DNA of 64,000 bases from CAZUGO01 sp964619935 (GTDB lineage: Bacteria; Planctomycetota; Phycisphaerae; UBA1845; CAIVHJ01). Position numbers and translations under genes: made by a program. The notes under the pieces were generated by a model that was not told where the DNA came from, ran no database searches, and was given only the letters and a program-made list of their open reading frames with translations. Positions 25,545 to 34,927 of the stretch are shown here, piece after piece (the first letter of the stretch is position 1; each line of letters begins with the position of its first letter). The DNA is taken from the NCBI GenBank assembly GCA_964619935.1, contig CAZUGO010000046.1:1-64000 (forward strand), in the 5' to 3' direction.

Positions 25545-26702
25545 TCAGGCTTTGAGTTGCAGCAGGCGGCGACAGCCTTCTTCCAGTTCGGACGATTGCT
25601 TGGCATAGCAGAACCGCAGTTGCGAACGCCCCTGCTCGGGATGGGCATAAAAGATAGACCCGGGCACGGTGGCCACGCCGACCTGTTCCAGGAGCGACTC
25701 GGCGGCATGCTGGCCGTCACGGTAGCGATCGTGGAAGTTGACCATCATGTAGAACGCGCCGTCCGGCTTGTATGGCTGCATGCCGATGCGCGTCAGGGTC
25801 TCGAGCAGCATGTCGCGTTTGCGGCGATAGTCCTGCTCCATTTGAGTGTAGTACGACTGCGGCAGATGGCGAATGGCCGCCTCGACGCCGAGTTGCAGGC
25901 AGGAGGGCGCACACACCGCGATCAGGTCGTGGGCCACAGCCGTCTTGGCAATGATCTCGGCCGGGCCGGCCAGGTAACCGATACGCCAGCCGGTAATGGC
26001 GAAGGCTTTGGATCCGCCGCTGATGGTCACGGTTCGCTCCCGGGCTCCGGGCAGGCTGGCGGCCGACACATGTGGACGATCGTGGATGATGTATTCGTAG
26101 ACCTCGTCGGTGACCAGCAGGCAATCCCGGGTCCGGGCGAGGTTCACCAGGAATTCGAGTTCAGCGCGGCTGAAGACCTTGCCGGTAGGGTTGGATGGCG
26201 TGCACACCAGGATGAACTTGGTACGGTCATCGACGGCCGAGGTCAACTCGTCCCGATCCCAGCTCCAGGCGGGCGGCGTCATCTCGATGAAACGCAGCTC
26301 ATTGCCGCGCAGCTTGACGTAATTTGCGTGATAAGAATAGTACGGTGAGAACGTCACTACGTTGTCGCCGGGATTCAGGGTGGCTTCACAGAGGGCCGAA
26401 AACCCGCCGGCTGACCCGATCGACACCATGATCTCGGTTTCGGGGTCGGCGGTGATGCCGTTGTGGCGTTGCAGCTTGTCGGCGATGGCCTCGCGGACCG
26501 AATGGATGCCTTGCATGTGGGTGTAGATGGCCCGATTGTCGTCGATGGCCGCCTTGGCTGCCTGCTTCAGCAGGTCGGGTGCCGGTTGATCACAGACTCC
26601 CTGAGACAGATTGACGCCGCCGATGCGCTGGACCCACGCCGAATACTTGCGAATGTCCGACTCCTGTTGGCTCAGGATGCGTTGCGAGAGAAAGCGAGAC
26701 AT
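25545..26702 (-). CDS. PLP-dependent class I/II aminotransferase
   Basis: A 385-residue fold-type I aminotransferase. Landmarks are LSQGVCDQPAP, SIGSAGGFSALCEAT, CTPSNPTGKVFSRAEL (Asn for the PLP phosphate), DEVYEYIIH and the PLP lysine in SGGSKAFAITGWRIGYL. It is closest in pattern to aspartate or kynurenine-type aminotransferases; the amino acid used cannot be settled. The ATG at 26702 has AAAGG 7 bases upstream; 26708 is an alternative. Confidence 0.85.
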   Translation of the reverse strand: MSRFLSQRILSQQESDIRKYSAWVQRIGGVNLSQGVCDQPAPDLLKQAAKAAIDDNRAIYTHMQGIHSVREAIADKLQRHNGITADPETEIMVSIGSAGGFSALCEATLNPGDNVVTFSPYYSYHANYVKLRGNELRFIEMTPPAWSWDRDELTSAVDDRTKFILVCTPSNPTGKVFSRAELEFLVNLARTRDCLLVTDEVYEYIIHDRPHVSAASLPGARERTVTISGGSKAFAITGWRIGYLAGPAEIIAKTAVAHDLIAVCAPSCLQLGVEAAIRHLPQSYYTQMEQDYRRKRDMLLETLTRIGMQPYKPDGAFYMMVNFHDRYRDGQHAAESLLEQVGVATVPGSIFYAHPEQGRSQLRFCYAKQSSELEEGCRRLLQLKA

Positions 26703-27072
26703 CGACATGCCTTTCTGATGCGACTCCCGACACACCCGCAGGGGCGTGCGGCACGGTCCAGGGATTGATCAACGAGTCATTCTAGAAGACAGCGCGGCGG
26801 CCCGCAAACCGGCCCGGCTCGCACTTCGGCGGAGCGACCGCGCCCGGCGATCCACCCGGGCGGGCTGTCGGTCTCGACCAATGGGCGTGGATCCAAGGCT
26901 CCCGCGCCGCCGGCCCCAGCGCGGATCGCAGTTTCCCGGGAGTGCGTGGGTGGGTGGGGGCACCTGCGGGGAACCCTTGCCTCCGCCAGGCAGCCGTCGG
27001 GCCGCAGTCAGTGGGATCGGGCTCACCTAAACTGCGGTCAAGTCCGCACCCACGGGTTGACGACACAGTAAT
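26703..27072. other. divergent intergenic region
   Basis: GC-rich, with no gene. A TAAACT at 27028-27033 may be the -10 of the FG-GAP protein gene; nothing better is seen. It lies between two divergently transcribed genes. Confidence 0.35.
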
Positions 27073-28578
27073 ATGAAATATGCACAGCAGGTCCAGGCGC
27101 TTGGGCAGGCGATGGCGGTGATCGTGGTCGGTCTGTGCTGGCCGCGGGCGGCCGGTGCCCAGGCCTCTTGCCAGCTGTCCGAGCAGGTCGAGCTGCAGGC
27201 CGCGTCCACGACCGGCGGCGATCGCTACGGCTTTGCGGTTGACGTCTTCGGCGATGTTGCCGTGGTCGGCGCCTATCGCCATGATCCCGGTGGGCTGGTC
27301 AATGCCGGGGCGGTGTACGTGTATCGGTTCGACGGGGCGGTTTGGATTCCAGACCTGATCCATGGCGGGGCCGCGATGCTGACCGCGCCGGATGCCGCCG
27401 CCGGCGACGAGTTCGGCTACGATGTTGCCGTCGGGCAGCAACGCATGGTCATCGGCGCCCCGCAGGCCGGAGCGGTGTACTTGTATGAACGCGATGCCGC
27501 CGGATGGGGCTATTCCGCCACGTTGCAACCGGCGGTCGGATCAGCGAGTGATCACTTCGGTGGGGCCGTGGGGTTGCACGGCGACACGGTCGTGGTCGGG
27601 GCCCGCTCCGCTGATGTGGCTGGCATCAACTCTGGTGCGGCTTATGTCTTTCAGCGCATCGCTGGTGACTGGCAGCAGCAGGCGACACTGGTGGCGGACG
27701 AGAGCAGCGTGACCTTGGACTACTTCGGAACGGCGGTCGGCATCGACCAGGACGTCATCGTCGTCGGGGCCGATTATGACGACGCCAATGGCGAGAACGC
27801 CGGCGCCGCCTACGTGTTTCGCCGGGCATCGGGCCCTTGCGCGGGCAGCACTTGTCCGTGGCTCCAGGAGGCCAAGCTGGGCGGATTCGGCGATCCCCCG
27901 GGAAGCTACGTGAGTGACTTCTTCGGGTTCAGCACGGCGGTCTCGGGGACCGTGGTCGCCGTGGGTGCCCGTCGACACAGCCACAGTGGGTTGAACTTGG
28001 CCGGCGCGACCTACGTGTTTCGCTGGAACAGTGGGTCCTGGGTTCCGGAGGCGGTCCTGACCGCAATGGACGCCGAGCACTTCGATCAATTCGGTTATGC
28101 GGTCGATGTACAGGGTCCGGTGATCGCGGTGGGTGCCAAGGGCGCCGACACCGGCGTGGAGCCGGATAGCGGCGAACCCTGGGCCGCCGCGGGCGCCGCC
28201 TACGTCTTCCGGTATGAGGGCGGCCAATGGAACGAACACGCCAAGCTGGTGGATTCTGATCCGTTCCTGGATGACTGGCTCGGTGGGGCGGTGGCGGTTT
28301 CGGGCCAACACGTCATCGCCGGCGCCGAAGGCACCGACCTGTTCGATGGTCCGGGCGGCTGGTTCTCCGGGTCCGCGTTCGTCTTTGCCAGCGGATGCCA
28401 AGGCGGCACTTGCCTGGCGGATATCGACAACGATGGCGCCGCAGGCGGGTTCGATTTGGCCTTGTTGCTGGCGGCCTGGGGCTGGAATCCGGGGCATCCC
28501 GCTGACTTTAACCAGGACGGGATGGTCAACGACCCCGACCTGGCCGCCTTGCTCGGAGGCTGGGGGCCTTGCGAGTAG
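27073..28578 (+). CDS. secreted FG-GAP repeat protein with dockerin-like tail
   Basis: A 501-residue exported protein. A signal peptide (…GLCWPRAAGAQ) precedes about seven repeats of 55-60 residues of the FG-GAP/integrin-alpha type, each with a FG..V....DVAVVGA pattern such as FGFAVDVFGDVAVVGA-like segments and GAAYVF edges, which would close into a beta-propeller. The C-terminus DIDNDGAAGGFDLALLLAAW and DFNQDGMVNDPDLAALLGGW then GPCE is the same dockerin type as the protein at 1549-2310. It probably sits at the cell surface or is secreted. Confidence 0.82.
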   Translation: MKYAQQVQALGQAMAVIVVGLCWPRAAGAQASCQLSEQVELQAASTTGGDRYGFAVDVFGDVAVVGAYRHDPGGLVNAGAVYVYRFDGAVWIPDLIHGGAAMLTAPDAAAGDEFGYDVAVGQQRMVIGAPQAGAVYLYERDAAGWGYSATLQPAVGSASDHFGGAVGLHGDTVVVGARSADVAGINSGAAYVFQRIAGDWQQQATLVADESSVTLDYFGTAVGIDQDVIVVGADYDDANGENAGAAYVFRRASGPCAGSTCPWLQEAKLGGFGDPPGSYVSDFFGFSTAVSGTVVAVGARRHSHSGLNLAGATYVFRWNSGSWVPEAVLTAMDAEHFDQFGYAVDVQGPVIAVGAKGADTGVEPDSGEPWAAAGAAYVFRYEGGQWNEHAKLVDSDPFLDDWLGGAVAVSGQHVIAGAEGTDLFDGPGGWFSGSAFVFASGCQGGTCLADIDNDGAAGGFDLALLLAAWGWNPGHPADFNQDGMVNDPDLAALLGGWGPCE

Positions 28579-28595
28579 ACGGGCCCAGGTTCCTC

Positions 28596-29777
28596 TCAGA
28601 TCAGGCCCAATTCGCGGCCGGTCCGGGCAAAAGCCTGCACCGCCTGGTCGAGCTGCTCGGGTGAATGTGCAGCGCTGATCTGGCAGCGCAGACGGGCTTC
28701 GCCCTTGGGCACGACCGGATAGCCGAAGCCACTGACAAATACACCCCGTTCGAACAATTTCTGCTGAAAGGTGTTGGCCAAGGCCGCGTCGCCGACCATC
28801 ACCGGCACGATGGGCGTCCCGCCTTCCAGGACCTTCAAACCCACTTGTCCGATTGCGTTGCGGAAGCGATGGGTGTTGTCGCGCAGCCGTTGCAGGCGCT
28901 CAGGTTCGGACATCAGCACGTCGATCGCGGCCATGGAGCCGCCGCAGACGGCCGGTGGGAGGGCGTTGCTGAACAGGTGCGGCCGCGAGTTCTGCAGCAG
29001 ATAGTCGCACACCGCCCTGGAGCCCGCCACATAACCGCCGCAGGCCCCGCCGAGCGCCTTGCCCAACGTCGACGTCTGGATGGTACCCTCGCCGAGCACC
29101 CCGAAGTGCTCGGCCGTGCCGCGACCGCCTGGGCCCAGGACTCCGGTGGCGTGCGACTCGTCGACGACCAGCGTGGCGTCGTATCGCTGCGCCAGCTCCT
29201 TCAGGGCGGGCAGATCGGCGATGTCCCCTTCCATGCTGAAGACGCCGTCGGTAATAATCAGCTTGATGTTCGCCGCAGAGCCCTGGAGCATGTCTTTCAG
29301 TTGCGTGAGGTCGCCGTGGGCGAAAATGTTGCGCTGGGCTTTGGACAACCGGATGGCGTCGATGATCGAGGCATGATTCAAGGCGTCCGAGAATATGGCA
29401 TCTTCCGGGGTGCTCGCCAGTGTCGGGATCAGCCCGACGTTGGCGTCCCAGCAGCTGATGTAGGTGAGCGCGGCTTCGCAACCGATGAACTCGCTGATCT
29501 TGCGCTCCAGATCCAGGTGGCAGGTCATGGTGCCACAGATGAAGCGCACGCTGGAGGTCCCCTGGCCGTAGGTCTCCAAGGCCTGATGGGCGCCGGCGAT
29601 GACCCGGGGATGGGCCGAGAGCCCCAGGTAGTTGTTGCTGGACAGCATGATGGTGTCGCGCCGATTCAGGGTGACCTGCGCTCCCTGGGGTGAGCCAAGT
29701 TCCAGGGCCTGCTTGTAACGACCGGACTGCCGCAGCTCGGCCAGGCGGCTGTTCAAGATGGTGTCGAGTGTATTCAT
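28596..29777 (-). CDS. kbl: glycine C-acetyltransferase (2-amino-3-ketobutyrate CoA ligase)
   Basis: A 393-residue PLP enzyme of the alpha-oxoamine synthase family. It cleaves 2-amino-3-ketobutyrate with CoA to glycine and acetyl-CoA. Landmarks: SSNNYLGLSAHP, YGQGTSSVRFICGT, FSDALNHASIIDAIRLS, DESHATGVLGPGGRG and the PLP lysine in TSTLGKALGGACGG. It lies 50 bp after tdh on the same strand, the classic threonine-degradation pair. Confidence 0.95.
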   Translation of the reverse strand: MNTLDTILNSRLAELRQSGRYKQALELGSPQGAQVTLNRRDTIMLSSNNYLGLSAHPRVIAGAHQALETYGQGTSSVRFICGTMTCHLDLERKISEFIGCEAALTYISCWDANVGLIPTLASTPEDAIFSDALNHASIIDAIRLSKAQRNIFAHGDLTQLKDMLQGSAANIKLIITDGVFSMEGDIADLPALKELAQRYDATLVVDESHATGVLGPGGRGTAEHFGVLGEGTIQTSTLGKALGGACGGYVAGSRAVCDYLLQNSRPHLFSNALPPAVCGGSMAAIDVLMSEPERLQRLRDNTHRFRNAIGQVGLKVLEGGTPIVPVMVGDAALANTFQQKLFERGVFVSGFGYPVVPKGEARLRCQISAAHSPEQLDQAVQAFARTGRELGLI

Positions 29778-29827
29778 CGGAGGCCTCGCTGCGATCGGGA
29801 GGTCACGGTTGCCGGTCGGGTCGCTGC

Positions 29828-30952
29828 TCAGCGATGGACCACCGCACCCTTGGTGTCGGGATCGAACTCGCGGGTCCGACCGTCGGACGCCGGCGGCTTG
29901 GTGATTTTGCGATCCGGGCGGATGATGATCTTGCAGGCCTGCCCGGCGGCCAGGGTGGCCATCGAATCGTTGATGTCATCGAATGCGATTTCTTTGGAGA
30001 TCAGCGGTCGCAGGTCGACCACGCCGCTTTCCAGCAGCCAGCGGGTTTTGTACCAGGTGTCGAATATTCGCCTGCCGTTCAGCGCCAAAACGTTGAGGTT
30101 CTTGAAGATCATCTTCTCGGCGACATCGATTTCGACGGGGCTCGATGGGATGCCGAAGAGGATGACCCGGCCGCCGTTGCGCACGATTTCGAAAGCGTTG
30201 TTGATGGCTGCGGGAGCACCGCTCATCTCCAGGACGAGGTCGAATCCCAGGCCGCCGTTGGCCGCGATCAGTTCGGCGGCGTGGTGCGTCCGGGCGTCGA
30301 ATACGGCGTCGGCCCCCAGGGTGCCCGCCAGATTCAGTCGGAAGTCAATAACGTCGGTGGCGACCACCCGGGCGGCGCCGGAAGCCCGGGCGATGGAGAT
30401 CGCGAACAAGCCGATGGGCCCGCAGCCAAGCACGGCCACCGACAGCCCGGTGATTTCCTGCCCCATGGTGACATAGACCGCGTTCCCGAACGGCTCCTGC
30501 AGGGTGGCGATTTCGGCCGGCAGTTTGTCGCGCGCGTTCTGCCAGACCACCTTCTCGGGGACCACCACGAAGTCGGCAAAGGCCCCGGGGCAATCGACAC
30601 CCAGAATGCGGGTTCGCGGGCACAGGTGGGCCTGGCCGGTGCGACATTGGAAGCACATGCCGCAGGTGATATGGGACTCAGCGGACACATAATCGCCGAC
30701 CTCGACGTTTTCGACCCGGGAACCGACCTGGACTACCGTTCCGGCGAACTCATGGCCCAACGTCAGCGGTGTCTTGATACGGCCACGGGCCCAGGTGTCC
30801 CATTTCCAGATGTGCACGTCGGTTCCGCAGCAACTGGCGGCCTCGACCTGAACCAGGACGTCGTGGTCGCCTGGTTCGGGGACCGGCACCGTCTCAATGG
30901 ACAACCCTACCGCGGGGTCGGTTTTTCGGATGGCACGCATTGTTTCAGCCAT
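29828..30952 (-). CDS. tdh: L-threonine 3-dehydrogenase
   Basis: A 374-residue zinc-dependent medium-chain dehydrogenase oxidising threonine to 2-amino-3-ketobutyrate with NAD. The catalytic zinc Cys is in CCGTDVHIW and GHEFAGTV follows; structural zinc Cys are CGMCFQCRTGQAHLC; the Rossmann loop is AVLGCGPIGLFA. GAGAGGA lies about 10 bases before the ATG. Forms an operon with kbl. Confidence 0.95.
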   Translation of the reverse strand: MAETMRAIRKTDPAVGLSIETVPVPEPGDHDVLVQVEAASCCGTDVHIWKWDTWARGRIKTPLTLGHEFAGTVVQVGSRVENVEVGDYVSAESHITCGMCFQCRTGQAHLCPRTRILGVDCPGAFADFVVVPEKVVWQNARDKLPAEIATLQEPFGNAVYVTMGQEITGLSVAVLGCGPIGLFAISIARASGAARVVATDVIDFRLNLAGTLGADAVFDARTHHAAELIAANGGLGFDLVLEMSGAPAAINNAFEIVRNGGRVILFGIPSSPVEIDVAEKMIFKNLNVLALNGRRIFDTWYKTRWLLESGVVDLRPLISKEIAFDDINDSMATLAAGQACKIIIRPDRKITKPPASDGRTREFDPDTKGAVVHR

Positions 30953-31077
30953 GGCAGGCGGTCCTCTCGGGCGGCGGTTCGCGGTCGTGGTCGGGACCGA
31001 AGCATGGTATGGTTTGGCAAGGACTTATGCAACGCGACCACCCGGCCGGGGACGCAGTCGGGGCGGGCAAATCCCAG

Positions 31078-31143
31078 TTGACCTTGCCGGCGAAATCGCG
31101 TAACCTTGCTCATGGACAGGCCTAGTGCCTGAACAGGTTACGA
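31078..31143 (+). promoter_or_regulatory. promoter and inverted repeat upstream of the coiled-coil gene
   Basis: TTGACC (31078), 17-bp spacer, TAACCT (31101-31106). The -10 is the left arm of an inverted repeat: CGTAACCT (31099) pairs with AGGTTACG (31136-31143), and CAGGC/GCCTG nest inside. The repeat could be a repressor site or, if transcription starts further left, a leader hairpin. Another hairpin GGCTCG/CGAGCC (31206-31220) lies further down the 5' leader. Confidence 0.45.
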
Positions 31144-31282
31144 GTCCAGCCGCAGTGGTTAATCATCGTCAGGCACAACCCCCAGCCGGTTTCGGGTTGA
31201 GTGACGGCTCGAGGCGAGCCGCCTTGACTGGTCGATTGCCGCGAAGCCTACCCCCTCGGGTCCAAGCGAAGGAGACCGGGCG

Positions 31283-32170
31283 TTGAACACACTAACCAAG
31301 GTATTCATTGTCCTGTTGGTGATCTTCAGCATCTCGTTTACCATGATGACGATCCAGTTCTCCGCCAACATTCCCGACTGGAAGGACCAGGCAGAGAGCT
31401 GGAAAGTCAAGTCCCAACAAATCGATACCTTCAATCGCAACCTGATCGCCATCAAGGTGGCCGAGGCCGCCAAGGCCGCCGATGAGCGTCGGCGGTGGAG
31501 CGAGGAGCGCGCCCAACTCACCGATGCCCGCGACCAGGCGTTGGCCGAGGTCAAGGAGCAGGGCAACAAGCTGGCCAAGGCCGAGAGCGACATTACTTCC
31601 CAGAACGCCACGATCAAGAAGCTGTCGGCGGAGCTGGGAATCGCCCAGACCACCGCTGCCAAGGCCCGCGAGCACCTGGCCACCCTGGAGCAGCGGAACA
31701 TCGAGCTGGAAAAGGCCCACCTGGACTTCACCGAATCGCTCAATGAGCGGGTGGCGACGATCATCGTTCTGGAGCAGCAGACCCGCCAGCAGGAGCAGGC
31801 CATCCACATCCTCCGTGAAGAGAACGGCAAGCTGCTCAAGAAGTTAGGACTGCGGGCGTCCGGCATTGAAGACACCACGGTGTCGGTGCCCTTCGACCAC
31901 GTGAAAGCGGCCGCCCAGGCCAAGATCTCCCCGATTCGAGGTCAGGTTCGCAATGTCAGCGGCGAGCTGGCCAGCATCTCGGTGGGCAGCAACGACGGCG
32001 TCGAGGTGGGCATGACCTTCATCATCTACAACCGCAACGGCTACTTGGGTGACCTGGAGGTCACCGATGTTCAGCCGAGCGGGGCCGCCGGAGTCCTGAA
32101 GTTCATCAACGGTCCGATTGCCGTCGGCGACATGGTGGCCGACGAAGACGGCTACGTCGCGATGAACTAG
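31283..32170 (+). CDS. membrane-anchored coiled-coil protein of unknown function
   Basis: A 295-residue protein. An N-terminal membrane helix (VFIVLLVIFSISFTMMTIQF) leads into a long coiled coil (about residues 55-195, rich in A/E/K/Q), then a small beta domain with VSGELASISVGSNDGVEVGMTF and YLGDLEVTDVQPSGAAGVL, resembling an SH3-like fold. The start codon is TTG at 31283: AAGGAG stands 8 bases upstream. It shares a strand with the small membrane protein and mreB, so it may have an envelope or shape role; that is inference from position. Confidence 0.75.
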   Translation: MNTLTKVFIVLLVIFSISFTMMTIQFSANIPDWKDQAESWKVKSQQIDTFNRNLIAIKVAEAAKAADERRRWSEERAQLTDARDQALAEVKEQGNKLAKAESDITSQNATIKKLSAELGIAQTTAAKAREHLATLEQRNIELEKAHLDFTESLNERVATIIVLEQQTRQQEQAIHILREENGKLLKKLGLRASGIEDTTVSVPFDHVKAAAQAKISPIRGQVRNVSGELASISVGSNDGVEVGMTFIIYNRNGYLGDLEVTDVQPSGAAGVLKFINGPIAVGDMVADEDGYVAMN

Positions 32171-32241
32171 CCGGGGCCCGGCTGGCGTTCGGTCGATCCC
32201 TGGCTTATGATCGTCTCACCGGGTGATGGAGAACAACACAC

Positions 32242-32409
32242 ATGGCAGAACCTGGGGTTGGTGGGAAAAATAGAATTGTCCCTGCCAGTGATGTCTACAC
32301 TTCGCTTCTGATTATTGCTACAGTATTCATGATCCTGGGTACGGTGTTCCTCGCGTGGAAAAGCAGCGTCCTGTTTGGCACCTGGCTGCCGACCGGCCCT
32401 GCCGGATGA
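32242..32409 (+). CDS. 55-residue single-pass membrane protein
   Basis: Too short to appear in many ORF calls. ATG at 32242 with GGAG about 10 bases upstream, TGA at 32407. After a short charged N-terminus (GGKNRIVP) the helix SLLIIATVFMILGTVFLAW spans the membrane, and a proline-rich tail follows. It lies between the coiled-coil protein and mreB on the same strand, which suggests an envelope role. Similar small proteins occur in this position in other planctomycetes as far as I recall; no function is known. Confidence 0.7.
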   Translation: MAEPGVGGKNRIVPASDVYTSLLIIATVFMILGTVFLAWKSSVLFGTWLPTGPAG

Positions 32410-32524
32410 CCCGCGGCGTGGCGGGCTCCTGCTGTTCGTGAGGCCTTGCGTTTCGCATTTCTGACTGGGAACTGAACGAGAGAAGCGAGCCCACACCCGC
32501 TTCTTCAACGTGGAAGGGGTCTGT

Positions 32525-33580
32525 GTGCTGATCCTTGATTCATTGTTCAGCATGTTCAGCGTCGACATGGGTATCGACCTGGGCACCTGCAATACCTTGG
32601 TCTGCGTGCAGGGCGAGGGCGTGGTGCTCAACGAACCGTCGGTGGTCGCCGTCAAGCGCGGAACCAACCGCGTGCTGAACAACGGCAACGCCGTCGGGCT
32701 GGTGGCCAAGGAGATGCTGGGAAAGACGCCCGGATCGATTTCTGCCATTCGCCCCCTGCAGGACGGGGTCATTGCCGACTTCGACATTACCGAAGCCATG
32801 CTCTCGTACTTTATTCGCAAGGCCATGGGCAAGCGCAGCTTCTTTAAGCCGCGGGTGGTGATTGCGATTCCGTCTGGCATTACGGCGGTGGAGAAGCGGG
32901 CGGTGTACAATTCCGCCGAGCGGGCCGGGGCCCGCCAGGTCTTTCTGGTGGAAGAGCCCATGGCCGCCGGGATCGGCGCCGGGCTGCCGATTGAGGAACC
33001 CAACGCCGCCATGATCGTCGACATTGGTGGGGGGACCACCGAGGTGGCGATCATGTCGCTGGCGGACATTCAGGCCTGTGAGTCGATTCGGGTGGCCGGG
33101 GACGACATGGACGAGGCCATCTGCGCCCACATGAAACGGACGTACAACCTGACCATCGGCCCGCAAAGCGCCGAGCGAACCAAGATCCAGGTGGGTTCGG
33201 CGGCGCCCAACGGCGAAGAGTCGGTCATGATCGTTCGCGGGCGCGATCTGATCAGCGGACTGCCGCGTTCGGCCGAGGTGTCCAGCGCCGAGATCCGCGA
33301 AGCGCTGAAGGAGCCGGTGGGCCAGATCATCGATTGCGTGATGCGGACGCTGGAGCGTGCCGAGCCGGAGTTGGCTGCCGATCTGGCGGAAAACGGATTT
33401 CACCTGGCCGGCGGTGGGGCGTTGCTCAAGGGGCTGCCCGAGGTCATGAGCCAGGCGACCGGATTGCAGGTCAAGCTGGTCGACGATCCACTCAGTTGTG
33501 TGGCCCGGGGGACCAGCGTGTACCTGGAAAACCTCGCTGCCTGGAAGGACACCCTCGAATCCGACGCGGATGAGTACTAG
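32525..33580 (+). CDS. mreB: rod shape-determining protein MreB
   Basis: A 351-residue actin-like filament protein that guides wall elongation. Phosphate-1 motif GIDLGTCNTLV, VVIAIPSGITAVEKRAV, connect and phosphate-2 VDIGGGTTEVAI, and adenosine motif AGGGALLKGLPEVM. The GTG at 32525 is used because GGAAGGGG lies just before it and earlier codons are not MreB-like. A hairpin AGAAGCG/CGCTTCT (32481-32504) ends 8 bases before that SD and may affect translation. Cytoplasmic face of the inner membrane, partner of MreC. Confidence 0.96.
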   Translation: MLILDSLFSMFSVDMGIDLGTCNTLVCVQGEGVVLNEPSVVAVKRGTNRVLNNGNAVGLVAKEMLGKTPGSISAIRPLQDGVIADFDITEAMLSYFIRKAMGKRSFFKPRVVIAIPSGITAVEKRAVYNSAERAGARQVFLVEEPMAAGIGAGLPIEEPNAAMIVDIGGGTTEVAIMSLADIQACESIRVAGDDMDEAICAHMKRTYNLTIGPQSAERTKIQVGSAAPNGEESVMIVRGRDLISGLPRSAEVSSAEIREALKEPVGQIIDCVMRTLERAEPELAADLAENGFHLAGGGALLKGLPEVMSQATGLQVKLVDDPLSCVARGTSVYLENLAAWKDTLESDADEY

Positions 33581-33715
33581 GTCTTTCACCTGCACGCCGA
33601 GTGCGGGCAGGCGGCGGCGACCGGGCAGGTGCTGCCGGCCACCGGAGCATGAAGGATCGGCCAACCCGCCTGCGTGCCAGGGCCAGCCGTGCGGGTGGGC
33701 CGGCGGGGATGTCTG

Positions 33716-34624
33716 ATGCGGCGGCAATTCAAACGAAAATCTCGGACCCGGGTCCTGGGGCCGTTGCTGCTGGTGTCGCTGGTGACGGTGGTCCTGCCCA
33801 AGCCATTCACCGGGGCCCTGAGCAGCGTGATTCAGATTCTGGTGCCCCTGCAACACACCTTCAGTTCGCTGGAAGGCGGTGCCGAAGCGCCGGCCATGCG
33901 CTTCAGCGCCCAGGAAGTCGAACAACTGGAGCGCCGCCTGCTGGCCTACGAAAATCAGTTCGCATCGCTGCGCATCCGGATTCACGAGCTGGAGGAGTTC
34001 AACGTCGAACTCAGCGGCATTCGCCGCCGCGGGCTGGACGGCGGCCGGTTGATCCCGGCGCGGATCGTGTCAAGCGACAGTCTGCCCTGGCGCGAGAGCC
34101 GGCTGATCGACCGCGGGACCTTGGCGGGTCTGGGACCTGATCATGCGGTGGTTTCTCGACTGGTGCTGACCAGCGGCGAGCCCGACGGCGTGCGCGACGG
34201 CATGAGCATCCTGTCGGCCGAGGTGCTGGTCGGCGAGGTGGTTCGGGCCAACACCCATACCGCCAACATCCTGCTGGTCTCCGATCGCGAAGCTCAGCCG
34301 CGGCTGGTCCGCATCGGGCGACCGTCGGCCGGTGGTTTCGAAGCGCTGCCCGCCGAGTTCATGATGCACGGGATCGGCAGGGGCCGCATGGAGATCCGCG
34401 GGGTCAGCCGCAATCACATTGAACAGCGCGCGATCCGCACCGGGGATGTGGTGCTGACCTCCGCGTCCGACGATCGTCTGCCGGTGGCGGTGATGGTCGG
34501 CGAAATCGCCGAGATCCTGCCGGACGACGACAACGGCGTGCTCTACAACCTGCGGGTCAAGCCTGCCCTCGACCTCGACAATCTCAAGCGCGTGTACGTG
34601 GTGGACGCCCGCCCCGCCGAGTGA
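33716..34624 (+). CDS. mreC: rod shape-determining protein MreC
   Basis: A 302-residue protein with one N-terminal membrane segment (VLGPLLLVSLVTVVLP), a coiled coil around AQEVEQLERRLLAYENQF…ELEEFNVELS and the MreC beta domain (ARIVSSDSLPWRESRLIDRG, GLGPDHAVVS, VVRANTHTANILLVSDREAQ). It links MreB to the periplasmic wall enzymes. It begins 135 bp after mreB. No mreD follows within the window. Confidence 0.88.
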   Translation: MRRQFKRKSRTRVLGPLLLVSLVTVVLPKPFTGALSSVIQILVPLQHTFSSLEGGAEAPAMRFSAQEVEQLERRLLAYENQFASLRIRIHELEEFNVELSGIRRRGLDGGRLIPARIVSSDSLPWRESRLIDRGTLAGLGPDHAVVSRLVLTSGEPDGVRDGMSILSAEVLVGEVVRANTHTANILLVSDREAQPRLVRIGRPSAGGFEALPAEFMMHGIGRGRMEIRGVSRNHIEQRAIRTGDVVLTSASDDRLPVAVMVGEIAEILPDDDNGVLYNLRVKPALDLDNLKRVYVVDARPAE

Positions 34625-34927
34625 CCCCGACCGCCGGCGAGCCCGCGGTTGACGAGCCGGCGGTGCCCGACCGATAAGGACCAAGGCAGTTTATCCCCTG
34701 GGTGCGGTCGCCGGGCCGGGTGGCGCGGTGACCGGCGGCTGGGTCCTGTAAGGCAAGCCCTTGAGGCTCGGGAAGGCCAGGGCGCATCAGCCGCGTCAAT
34801 CCGCCGAGCCGTCAGGTCGCGAGGACCTGGACGGCCCCTCCCCCAAATCGATCGGCCGTTACGTCAAGTATGCCGGGGGCCCTTTCGATACCGAGGATGG
34901 CACTGGATCTTCGAGGAGCCCCGGCGA
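34625..34927. other. GC-rich leader between mreC and the HD-GYP gene
   Basis: No gene. GGACC near 34678 could pair with GGTCC near 34743, with GCCGG/CCGGC inside, so a structured leader is possible. It does not match the cyclic-di-GMP riboswitch pattern that would be tempting next to an HD-GYP gene. Confidence 0.35.

Noticed and set aside
34625..34927. Cyclic-di-GMP riboswitch in front of the HD-GYP gene
   Set aside because: Conserved GEMM core bases are not present.
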